Positions 1-5,989 of a stretch of DNA of 12,523 nucleotides are shown here, piece after piece (position 1 is the first letter of the stretch; each line of letters starts with the position of its first letter). Source of the DNA: Clostridia bacterium (lineage in GTDB: Bacteria; Bacillota; Clostridia; Christensenellales; Borkfalkiaceae); assembly GCA_017421905.1 (NCBI GenBank), contig JAFOHH010000009.1, positions 1 to 12,523 of the forward strand, given 5' to 3'. The translations under genes were made by a program, and so were the position numbers. The notes below the pieces were generated by a model. It searched no databases, was not told the origin of the DNA, and was given only the letters and a program-made list of their open reading frames with translations.

Positions 1-390
1 CAAATGGAAAATGAAATTTCTTTAGACGGGATATATCACTTTCGGATGCAAAGATTATGCCGAAAATGGGAGGAAATTGTCGATTGCTTACCCTCCTATT
101 TTACCGAGGATCTTTATCGTAATTTTATGCAATATTTAATCGACGATTTCGAAGGGGAACAAATCTATATCGTAAAAGATAAGGTGTTTGATAGTCATTA
201 CAACCGCTCTTTTTTAGGGGCACTCGCGGGGGATAGCGATTCCCTTCGTTTGCAAAAGGAAATTTTACTTTCTTGCGGAAAGGAAGTGCACCTTGTCGGC
301 CCTCCGGAGCGTGCTGCCGTCGAATTTTTAAAAGAATTTTACGGCGCAAACGTCTTTTTTCACGATGGTGCAAGCGAGCTCCTTTGCTAA
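1..390 (+). CDS. ytxC: Sporulation protein YtxC, C-terminal part (5' end outside window)
   Basis: The reading frame is open from base 1, so the first ATG (base 4) is probably internal and the gene begins upstream; 129 codons are visible, against roughly 280 residues for the family. The visible part has the look of the YtxC C-terminus: a helical stretch around WEEIVDCLPSYF, the segment FEGEQIYIVKDKVFD, then an alternating strand/helix end with KEVHLVGPPERAAVEF. YtxC is a Firmicutes protein associated with sporulation; its biochemical role is not known to me. In Bacillus it lies directly upstream of thrS, as here, and this context supports the call as much as the sequence does. No strong terminator separates it from the thrS promoter; only a weak A/T hairpin lies at 400-417. 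Family assignment is by memory of pattern and synteny, so moderate confidence. Confidence 0.7.
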   Translation, partial: QMENEISLDGIYHFRMQRLCRKWEEIVDCLPSYFTEDLYRNFMQYLIDDFEGEQIYIVKDKVFDSHYNRSFLGALAGDSDSLRLQKEILLSCGKEVHLVGPPERAAVEFLKEFYGANVFFHDGASELLC

Positions 391-468
391 CTTTTTTTGC
401 TAAAAGTTGCTTTTTAGGGTAAGAAACGTGCTAAAAAAAGAAAAATTGCGGTTTTTTATCCTAAATCC

Positions 469-496
469 TTGACTTTTTTTGAAAATGCGGTATAAT
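469..496 (+). promoter_or_regulatory. Sigma-A-type promoter of thrS
   Basis: A -35 TTGACT (469-474) and a perfect -10 TATAAT (491-496) are separated by 16 bases. This predicts a transcript start near 503, just ahead of the T-box leader. It gives thrS its own transcript independent of ytxC. Confidence 0.8.
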
Positions 497-502
497 AATC
501 GT

Positions 503-719
503 AATTTCATCGGAGAGAAAAAGACAAGTACGTCTATTCCCGTGACAGTTAGAGAGCAAGCGGTTGGTGTAAGCTTGCCGTAGGGGAGAGGGGGAAACCA
601 CTTTTTTTGCCGGGCCCGCAAAGCTAAAATTGCAAAAGAGAGGCCGATTTTTATCGGCAAATAAGGTGGAACCGCGGAATATTTTCGTCCTTAAACGTGC
701 AGTTTAAGGGCGTTTTTTT
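503..719 (+). promoter_or_regulatory. T-box riboswitch, threonine-specific, controlling thrS
   Basis: Uncharged tRNA binds this leader and prevents termination, so synthetase expression rises when charged tRNA-Thr falls. Visible elements in order: AGAGAG (551-556) opening a GCAAGC/GCTTGC stem (556-561 with 573-578) whose loop carries GGTTGGTGT; a specifier-loop GAA-ACC-A in which ACC (597-599) is a threonine codon; a GCCGAT/ATCGGC stem (643-648 with 653-658) fitting stem III; the T-box motif AAGGTGGAACCGCGG (663-677); and a terminator (686-719). The TGGA bulge would pair with the tRNA acceptor end. ACC implies tRNA-Thr with a GGU anticodon. The specifier agrees with the downstream gene being threonyl-tRNA synthetase, so the call is strong. 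Confidence 0.93.
686..719 (+). terminator. T-box intrinsic terminator
   Basis: Stem CGTCCTTAAAC (686-696) pairs with GTTTAAGGGCG (702-712) with one G-U pair and a 5-base loop, followed by seven T residues (713-719). It lies 37 bases before thrS. The 5' arm abuts the T-box motif, so pairing of the motif in the antiterminator would compete with it. Confidence 0.92.
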
Positions 720-756
720 ATACTGAAATTAGAAAAATTACAGGTGAGGTATTGTT

Positions 757-2694
757 ATGAACATCACGTTAAAAGACGGAAGCGTAATTACGGCAGAAGC
801 AGGTGCAACGCTGTTTTCCGTAGCCAAAGGAATTTCCGAAGGTTTGGCAAGAAACGCCGTTTGTGCAAAATGGAACGGTGAACTCGTAGATCTTTCCACT
901 CCCGTTGAAGGCGACGGCGCTTTGGAAATTATTACCTTAAGAGATGAAGAGGGGTTAAAGGTATACCGTCATACCTGTGCTCACGTTATGGCGCAAGCTA
1001 TTAAAACCATTTATCCTACCAGCAAGCTTGCCATTGGTCCGACGGTAGAAGACGGCTTTTATTACGACGTAGATTTTACTACGCCCATTACGCAAAACGA
1101 TTTTAATAAAATCGAAAGCGAAATGAACCGCATTATCAAAGCCAACTTTGAAATTTCCCGTTTTACTATGCCGAGAAACGAAGCTATTGCTTATATGCAA
1201 GAGCTTGACGAACCCTATAAAGTAGAGCTGATTCGCGACCTTCCCGAAGATGCGATTATTTCCTTCTATAAGCAAGGGGAATTCGTAGATCTTTGCCGCG
1301 GTCCCCATCTTCCTGCAACGGGCAAAATTAAAGCGTTTAAGTTGCTTTCCATTACGGGCGCATACTGGCGCGGCAATGAAAAGAATAAAATGCTTACCCG
1401 CATTTACGCAACGGCGTTTGAAAAGAAGGCAGAGCTGGAAGAATATATTCTTCGTCAAGAAGAAGCGAAAAAGCGCGACCATAATAAACTCGGCAGAGAG
1501 CTCGGTATTTTTATGACGGATGAAACCATCGGTCAAGGCTTACCTCTTCTCATGCCCAAGGGCGCAAAGCTTTTCCAAATTCTCAATCGTTTTGTAGAAG
1601 ACGAAGAAGAACGTCGCGGTTACGTTCTTACCAAAACGCCTTATATGGCAAAGAGCGATCTTTACAAAATCAGCGGACACTGGGATCACTATAAGGATGG
1701 TATGTTCGTGCTTGGCGACGAGGAAAAGGACGACGAAATTATGGCGCTCCGTCCCATGACCTGCCCCTTCCAATATACCGTTTATAACAACGGATTAAAA
1801 TCCTATCGCGATTTACCGTGCCGTTACGGCGAAACCTCCACGCTCTTCCGTAACGAGGCTAGCGGGGAAATGCACGGCTTAATCCGTGTGCGTCAATTTA
1901 CCCTTAGTGAAGGACATATTATATGTATGCCCTCGCAGTTGGAGCAAGAATTTAAGGGCTGCTTAGATCTTGCAATGTATATGCTGAAATCGGTTGGTTT
2001 GGATGACGACGTTTCCTACCGTTTCTCTCGTTGGGATCCGGCCAACACCGATAAATATATCAACGAGCCTGCGCAATGGGAATATGCAGAAAGCGAAATG
2101 AAGCGCATTTTGGATGATCTCGGCGTAGAATACAAAGAGGGAATTGGCGAGGCTGCTTTCTACGGACCTAAGCTCGATATTCAAATTAAAAACGTATTCG
2201 GCAAAGAAGATACGCTTATTACCATTCAAATCGATATGTTCCTTGCAGAGCGTTTCGATATGTCTTACGTGGATGAAAACGGAGAAAAGAAACGTCCGTA
2301 TATTATTCACAGAAGCTCTATCGGTTGCTACGAAAGAACGATGGCTCTTCTTATCGAAAAATACGCAGGCGCATTCCCCGTTTGGATGTCGCCCACGCAA
2401 GTTAGAGTGCTTTCTCTTACCGATCGTACCGCGCAATATGCAAAAGACGTTGCCGCCCTGCTGGAAACGTACGGCCTCCGCGTAGAAACCGATACCCGCT
2501 CCGAAAAGGTGGGCTATAAGATTCGCGAGGCGCAACTTTCCAAAGTTCCTTATATGATTATCCTCGGCGATAAAGAACAGGAAACGGGTATGTATGCGGT
2601 AAGAAGTCGTGCCGAAGGAGATCTCGGCGTTATGACGAAGGAAGATTTCCTTGCTCGCATTCTCGGTGAAATTTCTTCCAAAAAAGTTAGATAA
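757..2694 (+). CDS. thrS: Threonyl-tRNA synthetase
   Basis: Class II synthetase that attaches threonine to tRNA-Thr and hydrolyses mischarged Ser-tRNA-Thr in the cytoplasm. At 645 residues it has the full bacterial layout: TGS domain (about 1-62), editing domain with H72/H76 and C180/H184 in the expected HxxxH and CxxxH pattern, the aminoacylation core (about 245-535), and an anticodon-binding domain (about 540-640, with VPYMIILGDKE). Motif 2 (FRNEASGEMHGL) and motif 3 (GCYERTMALLIEK) are intact. The zinc ligands of the active site appear conserved as C336, H387 and H518. After the zinc Cys the chain reads CPFQ instead of the common CPGH, a variant seen in part of the family. Start at 757 follows the SD AGGTGAGG (742-749). 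It is expressed from its own promoter under T-box control; the next promoter begins at 2710. Confidence 0.97.
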   Translation: MNITLKDGSVITAEAGATLFSVAKGISEGLARNAVCAKWNGELVDLSTPVEGDGALEIITLRDEEGLKVYRHTCAHVMAQAIKTIYPTSKLAIGPTVEDGFYYDVDFTTPITQNDFNKIESEMNRIIKANFEISRFTMPRNEAIAYMQELDEPYKVELIRDLPEDAIISFYKQGEFVDLCRGPHLPATGKIKAFKLLSITGAYWRGNEKNKMLTRIYATAFEKKAELEEYILRQEEAKKRDHNKLGRELGIFMTDETIGQGLPLLMPKGAKLFQILNRFVEDEEERRGYVLTKTPYMAKSDLYKISGHWDHYKDGMFVLGDEEKDDEIMALRPMTCPFQYTVYNNGLKSYRDLPCRYGETSTLFRNEASGEMHGLIRVRQFTLSEGHIICMPSQLEQEFKGCLDLAMYMLKSVGLDDDVSYRFSRWDPANTDKYINEPAQWEYAESEMKRILDDLGVEYKEGIGEAAFYGPKLDIQIKNVFGKEDTLITIQIDMFLAERFDMSYVDENGEKKRPYIIHRSSIGCYERTMALLIEKYAGAFPVWMSPTQVRVLSLTDRTAQYAKDVAALLETYGLRVETDTRSEKVGYKIREAQLSKVPYMIILGDKEQETGMYAVRSRAEGDLGVMTKEDFLARILGEISSKKVR

Positions 2695-2709
2695 AGGGCG
2701 TAAAAACAG

Positions 2710-2738
2710 TTGACAAATTAATTGAAATGTCGTAAAAT
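2710..2738 (+). promoter_or_regulatory. Sigma-A-type promoter of infC-rpmI-rplT
   Basis: A consensus -35 TTGACA (2710-2715), 17-base spacer and TAAAAT (2733-2738) place the transcript start near 2745. It begins only 15 bases after the thrS stop, so the ribosomal-protein transcript starts independently of thrS. Confidence 0.82.
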
Positions 2739-2744
2739 GATTGT

Positions 2745-2899
2745 CGGTAAGCAGAAGTGACCCTTCTCGCCGTACGGCAATCGCGCTGTTTCGGCTCAAT
2801 ACGGATTTTTAAGCGAAAGTTATTTTCGTTTCTTTATGTCTGTAATAAGGGTTACCATGCGGTAACCCTTTTATTATTCCAAAAGGACGGTACACTCCC
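2745..2899 (+). promoter_or_regulatory. infC leader, probable L20-responsive attenuator
   Basis: About 155 bases of untranslated leader precede infC. It contains a small AGAAG/CTTCT hairpin (2753-2767), the palindrome GCCGTACGGC (2769-2778), and a strong terminator hairpin at 2847-2878. In Firmicutes, excess ribosomal protein L20 binds the infC-rpmI-rplT leader and promotes premature termination. Position, operon content and the hairpin fit that mechanism. I have not matched the L20 binding site base by base, so the ligand is inferred. Confidence 0.75.
2847..2878 (+). terminator. Attenuator hairpin in infC leader
   Basis: A perfect 10-bp stem, AAGGGTTACC (2847-2856) with GGTAACCCTT (2861-2870), loop ATGC, then TTATTATT. 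It ends 21 bases before the infC start codon, so termination here would shut off infC, rpmI and rplT. Confidence 0.88.
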
Positions 2900-3412
2900 A
2901 TTAAAGAGCAACATCAGATTAACGAAGAAATTCTGGATAAAGAAGTTCGCTTAATTGGCGCAGACGGACAACAATTAGGCATTGTTTCGAGAGATCAGGC
3001 ATTACGCATGGCAGAAGAAGAGGAACTTGACCTCGTTAAAATTTCGCCCAACGCCGTACCTCCCGTATGCAAACTGATGAATTACGGTAAATACCGCTTT
3101 GAAATTCTCAAAAAAGAAAAAGAAGCGCGTAAAAATCAAAAAGTTACCGAAATAAAGGAAATTCGTCTTTCCATGACCATCGATACCGGTGATATGAACG
3201 TTAAGGCGAAGCAAGCAATTAAGTTCTTACAACAAGGCAACAAGGTTAAAGTTACCCTCCGCATGCGCGGTCGTCAAAACGCACACTCTTCGCTGTGTGT
3301 AGAAGTAATGAACACCTTCTTCGAGCTTGTTAAGGACGTTGCGGTTATGACCAAAAAGCCGCTTACGGAAGGCAGAAGCATTATGATGATGCTCGACCCC
3401 GTAAACGCTTAA
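2900..3412 (+). CDS. infC: Translation initiation factor IF-3, ATT start codon
   Basis: IF-3 binds the 30S subunit, blocks premature 50S joining and checks start-codon and initiator-tRNA pairing. The first in-frame ATG (3008) lies inside the N domain and would remove the conserved start. Reading upstream in the same frame gives an ATT at 2900-2902 followed by KEQHQINEEILDKEV and RLIGADGQQLGIVSRDQAL, the canonical IF-3 N-terminus. An AAAAGGACGG ribosome site (2881-2890) precedes it. The product has 170 residues, the usual size: N domain to about residue 80, a Lys/Glu-rich linker (EILKKEKEARKNQK), and a C domain with TEIKEIRLSMTIDTGD and KVTLRMRGRQ. AUU starts are known in infC and let IF-3 repress its own translation by rejecting the weak start. 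First gene of infC-rpmI-rplT. Confidence 0.95.
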   Translation: MKEQHQINEEILDKEVRLIGADGQQLGIVSRDQALRMAEEEELDLVKISPNAVPPVCKLMNYGKYRFEILKKEKEARKNQKVTEIKEIRLSMTIDTGDMNVKAKQAIKFLQQGNKVKVTLRMRGRQNAHSSLCVEVMNTFFELVKDVAVMTKKPLTEGRSIMMMLDPVNA

Positions 3413-3466
3413 GGTTCGTGCATTGCGCGAAAATATAGATAAAAAATCTTAAGGAGATATACGATT

Positions 3467-3673
3467 ATGCCGAAAATGAAATCTCACAGCGGCGCTAAAA
3501 AGCGTTTCAGAGTAACCGGTTCTGGTAAGATTAAAATGTACCATGCCGAAAAGAACCACATCCTGACCAAAAAGTCCAGAAAGAGAAAGCGTAACCTTCG
3601 CAAGGTTGGCTACTTGGCTACCACTCAGGAAAACAACATCAAGAGAATTATCCCTTACAAAAAGGCAAACTAA
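3467..3673 (+). CDS. rpmI: 50S ribosomal protein L35
   Basis: A 68-residue very basic protein of the large subunit, slightly longer than the usual 64-66. The start [14 protein letters not shown], the VTGSGKIK turn and the run [13 protein letters not shown] are diagnostic of bL35. The ATG follows AAGGAGA (3451-3457) at a normal distance. It lies 54 bases after infC and 15 before rplT in the widespread infC-rpmI-rplT order, and is presumably controlled with them by the leader upstream. No internal terminator or promoter is evident in the short gaps. Confidence 0.97.
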   Translation: MPKMKSHSGAKKRFRVTGSGKIKMYHAEKNHILTKKSRKRKRNLRKVGYLATTQENNIKRIIPYKKAN

Positions 3674-3688
3674 GGAGGCTCGTGAATT

Positions 3689-4036
3689 ATGCGTATTAAA
3701 AGAGGCGTAAACGCTGTTAAAAAGCGTAGAAAGATTTTAAAACTTTCCAAAGGTTACTTTGGTGCAAAAAGCAAACTTTATAGAGTAGCACGTCAAGCGG
3801 TTATGAAATCGCAAGCGTATGCATACGTTGGCAGAAAGGCAAAGAAGAGAGACTTCCGCGCTCTTTGGATTGCTCGTATCAACGCTGCAGCCCGCATGAA
3901 CGGTCTTTCTTACAGCAAATTTATGCACGGCCTTAAAGTTGCAGGCATCGAACTCAACAGAAAGGTTCTTGCAGATCTTGCAGTAAGCGATCCCGCAGCT
4001 TTCGCAACCCTTTGCGAAAAAGCAAAAAACAATTAA
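3689..4036 (+). CDS. rplT: 50S ribosomal protein L20
   Basis: A 115-residue basic RNA-binding protein (family usually about 115-119) that binds 23S rRNA early in 50S assembly. The start [18 protein letters not shown] and the segments [20 protein letters not shown] and [16 protein letters not shown] are characteristic. Its SD (AAGGAGG, 3672-3678) overlaps the rpmI stop codon, which suggests coupled translation. In Firmicutes L20 is the autogenous repressor of this operon through the leader upstream of infC. A strong terminator follows directly after the stop codon. Confidence 0.97.
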   Translation: MRIKRGVNAVKKRRKILKLSKGYFGAKSKLYRVARQAVMKSQAYAYVGRKAKKRDFRALWIARINAAARMNGLSYSKFMHGLKVAGIELNRKVLADLAVSDPAAFATLCEKAKNN

Positions 4037-4044
4037 CCTATCAC

Positions 4045-4076
4045 AAAAAGCCTTCTTATTATGCGGAAGGCTTTTT
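4045..4076 (+). terminator. Terminator after rplT
   Basis: AAAAAGCCTTC (4045-4055) pairs perfectly with GAAGGCTTTTT (4066-4076); the loop is about 8-10 bases. It ends the infC-rpmI-rplT transcript. The next start codon is only 14 bases beyond, leaving no room for a separate promoter after it. Confidence 0.9.
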
Positions 4077-4090
4077 GAATATTTATTCGT

Positions 4091-4828
4091 ATGAAGCAAG
4101 AAATTATTCGTTCCACGCAAAACCCCATCGTTAAATTCGTTGCGTCCTTAAAGGAAAAAAAGTTTCGCGAGCGCGAAGGTCTTTTTTTGGTCGAAGGTCG
4201 CAAAATGGTAACGGAAGGCTTTGCACGCGGTGCGGAAATTCAAACCGTTTATGCAACGGAAAAGTTTTTAGGTGCTTTCCCGGAAGAAAAAACCGTTTAC
4301 GTCAGCGAAGAGGTTTTTCGCAAAATGTCAGACGAGGTTTCTCCCGAAGGGGTGCTTGCCACCCTTAAAATGCCCAGCGTATCCCTTGTTTCCCCAACGA
4401 AAACGTGCGTATTTTTAGACGCCGTGCGCGATCCGGGGAATATGGGAACGATTATCCGTACCTGCGCCGCTTGCGGCGTAACGGATATTTACGCTGCCGA
4501 CTCGTGCGATCCTTATAATCCCAAGGTTATTCGCAGTAGCATGAGCGGTATCTACGCCGTTCGCATCCATCGCGGAACGAGAGAAGAATTGCTTTCCGTT
4601 TTAAAAGATTTTCCCATCGTCGTTGCAGATATGGGCGGAAAGGACGTTTTTAGAGAAAAGATTTCTCTTCCTGTATGCCTCGTTGTTGGTAACGAAGCAA
4701 ACGGCGTTTCCCAATGCTTAAAAAATGCAGCAACGCAAACGGTTGCCCTCCCTATGGCAAATGAAATGGAAAGTTTAAATGCGGCAGTTAGCCTGTCCGT
4801 ATTGCTTTATACGCTTATTTACAGATAA
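4091..4828 (+). CDS. SpoU/TrmH-family RNA 2'-O-methyltransferase
   Basis: A 245-residue SPOUT-fold enzyme predicted to transfer a methyl group from S-adenosylmethionine to a ribose 2'-OH of rRNA or tRNA. Residues 1-100 fit the substrate-binding domain, with FLVEGRKMVTEG; residues 105-245 form the knotted catalytic domain. The three family motifs are visible: DPGNMGTIIRT (114-124, containing N117 and R123), LVVGNEANGVS (197-207), and LPMANEMESLNAAVSLS (220-236). It resembles RlmB/YsgA-type proteins near translation genes in Firmicutes, but the target nucleotide cannot be read from the sequence, so no symbol is given. ATG 4091 is the only plausible start: a stop lies in frame at 4076-4078. No convincing SD precedes it. 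yebC follows after 18 bases and is probably co-transcribed. Confidence 0.88.
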   Translation: MKQEIIRSTQNPIVKFVASLKEKKFREREGLFLVEGRKMVTEGFARGAEIQTVYATEKFLGAFPEEKTVYVSEEVFRKMSDEVSPEGVLATLKMPSVSLVSPTKTCVFLDAVRDPGNMGTIIRTCAACGVTDIYAADSCDPYNPKVIRSSMSGIYAVRIHRGTREELLSVLKDFPIVVADMGGKDVFREKISLPVCLVVGNEANGVSQCLKNAATQTVALPMANEMESLNAAVSLSVLLYTLIYR

Positions 4829-4846
4829 ATTCTAGGAGAAAAAACA

Positions 4847-5587
4847 ATGTCCGGACATTCCAAATGGCATAATATACAAGCCAAAAAAGGCAAAGCAGAC
4901 GCAGCTCGCGGTAGAATTTTTACCAAAATCGGCCGTGAAATTGCCGTAGCAGCAAAGCTGGGCTCCGATCCTGCTCTTAACTCTAAACTTGCCGATGCAA
5001 TTGCAAAGGCAAAAGCTGCAAATATGCCCAACGATAACATTATTCGCAGTATTAAAAAAGCATCGGGCGAACTCAGCAGCACCAACTACGAAGTTCTCAC
5101 TTACGAAGGTTACGGCGTTGGCGGTTCTGCCGTTATCGTAGAAACGCTTACCGATAATAAAAACCGTACGGTTGGCGAAGTTCGTCACTTATTCGATAAA
5201 GGTGGCGGTGCAATGGGTGCAACCGGTTGCGTATCCTTTATGTTCGATAAAAAGGGTGTAATCGTTGTAGAACGTAGCGCAACCCTTACGGAAGACGCTA
5301 TGATGGAAATGGCAATCGAATGCGGCGCAGACGACGTGGTAACGGAAGACGACGTTTTCGTTGTATACACCACCCCTGCAGATTTTTCCGAAGTACGCAA
5401 AGCGCTCGAAGCGCAAAACCTCGTATTCCTCGAAGCATCGGTACAAATGGTTCCCCAAAACAAGGTAGAGCTTTCCGAAGAAGATACGGCTAAATTCTTA
5501 AAGATGATCGATTTGTTAGAAGATAACGACGACGTTCAAGAAGTATGGCATAACGTAATTCTTCCCGAAGAAGAAGACGAAGACTAA
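4847..5587 (+). CDS. yebC: YebC/PmpR/TACO1-family protein
   Basis: A 246-residue protein of the YebC family, which includes DNA-binding regulators (PmpR type) and translation factors reported to help ribosomes through difficult peptide motifs (TACO1-like). The N-terminus [20 protein letters not shown] followed by [12 protein letters not shown] is the family hallmark. [20 protein letters not shown], the [14 protein letters not shown] segment and the acidic C-terminus (LPEEEDED) also match. The ATG sits 8 bases after AGGAG (4834-4838) and 18 bases after the methyltransferase stop. In many bacteria yebC neighbours ruvC; here the two are separated by an inverted gene and a non-coding stretch. A terminator follows. 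Which of the two family activities applies is unresolved. Confidence 0.95.
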   Translation: MSGHSKWHNIQAKKGKADAARGRIFTKIGREIAVAAKLGSDPALNSKLADAIAKAKAANMPNDNIIRSIKKASGELSSTNYEVLTYEGYGVGGSAVIVETLTDNKNRTVGEVRHLFDKGGGAMGATGCVSFMFDKKGVIVVERSATLTEDAMMEMAIECGADDVVTEDDVFVVYTTPADFSEVRKALEAQNLVFLEASVQMVPQNKVELSEEDTAKFLKMIDLLEDNDDVQEVWHNVILPEEEDED

Positions 5588-5632
5588 TTTGCAGTCCGCA
5601 ATTTTGCGGCAAAATGTATTTTTATTCAATAA

Positions 5633-5667
5633 AAAACGCCTTATCGTATGATAGGGCGTTTTGTTTT
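5633..5667 (+). terminator. Terminator after yebC
   Basis: AAAACGCCTTATC (5633-5645) pairs with GATAGGGCGTTTT (5650-5662) with one G-U pair, loop GTAT, followed by GTTTT. A smaller CCGCA/TGCGG hairpin lies at 5596-5609 between the yebC stop and this structure. Confidence 0.88.
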
Positions 5668-5948
5668 GCCATTGCATTAATTTATTGATATGTTTTCAGT
5701 TCAACTTTAATTGACATCTTCTACTTATCGGCTGGTAAATTTTCTATCATCGTGCCAAAATTTTCTTTTAGGCACAAATCGTGGCAAAGCGGTTGTTATT
5801 TTCCTTGTATGTGATAAAAATATCTACCGATACTAATACTGTCGCAAAGGTAGGGGATTCATTTGAGGTAATTCATCTGATAAATATCGTTTGCGTTAAA
5901 ATAGCTTTACAGGAAAGGAGGGTACGCCTTGCTTTTCGAGTAAGGCGT
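5668..5948. other. Gene-free stretch with promoter-like element and hairpins
   Basis: No convincing protein gene lies here on either strand; the one GTG-started frame (5781-5981) runs through a terminator hairpin and resembles nothing I know. What is visible: a consensus TTGACA (5711-5716) with TAAATT 19 bases further on (5736-5741); a GTGCC/GGCAC pair (5752-5756 with 5771-5775); a perfect ribosome-binding sequence AAAGGAGG (5914-5921); and directly after it a strong hairpin, TACGCCTTGCT (5923-5933) with AGTAAGGCGTA (5939-5949). This could be a small RNA ending at the terminator at 5950-5977, a decayed gene or a dispersed repeat. I cannot decide. Confidence 0.45.
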
Positions 5949-5949
5949 A

Positions 5950-5985
5950 AAAGAGCCACGGTTTTCCGTGGCTCTTTGTGATTAT
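5950..5985. terminator. Bidirectional terminator (end of minus-strand lyase-like gene)
   Basis: AAAGAGCCACGG (5950-5961) pairs perfectly with CCGTGGCTCTTT (5966-5977) around a TTTT loop. Read on the minus strand it lies 12 bases after the stop of the lyase-like gene and ends in four U residues. Read on the plus strand it is followed by a mostly U-rich tail (TTTGTGATTATTTTA), so it would stop transcripts from either side. Confidence 0.85.
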
Positions 5986-5989
5986 TTTA

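Noticed and set aside
400..417. Hairpin CTAAAA/TTTTAG after ytxC as a terminator
   Set aside because: The stem is six A/T-dominated pairs without a clear U-run after it; too weak to call.
1963..2799. Long minus-strand open frame within and beyond thrS
   Set aside because: It is antisense to a confident synthetase gene; its composition is the shadow of the coding strand, with no SD or promoter seen.
2757..2954. Open frame across the infC leader
   Set aside because: It reads through the attenuator hairpin and overlaps the real infC start in another frame; no SD.
3008..3412. IF-3 starting at the ATG at 3008
   Set aside because: It would remove the conserved N-terminus; the upstream in-frame codons from ATT 2900 match IF-3 residue by residue.
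5671..5911. Decayed minus-strand gene in the gene-free stretch
   Set aside because: One frame reads as peptide-like pieces between stops, but the stop density is what chance predicts for A/T-rich DNA, so decay cannot be claimed from sequence alone.
5781..5981. Possible 66-residue protein from a GTG
   Set aside because: The frame runs through two strong hairpins including a terminator, has no SD and matches no family I recognise.
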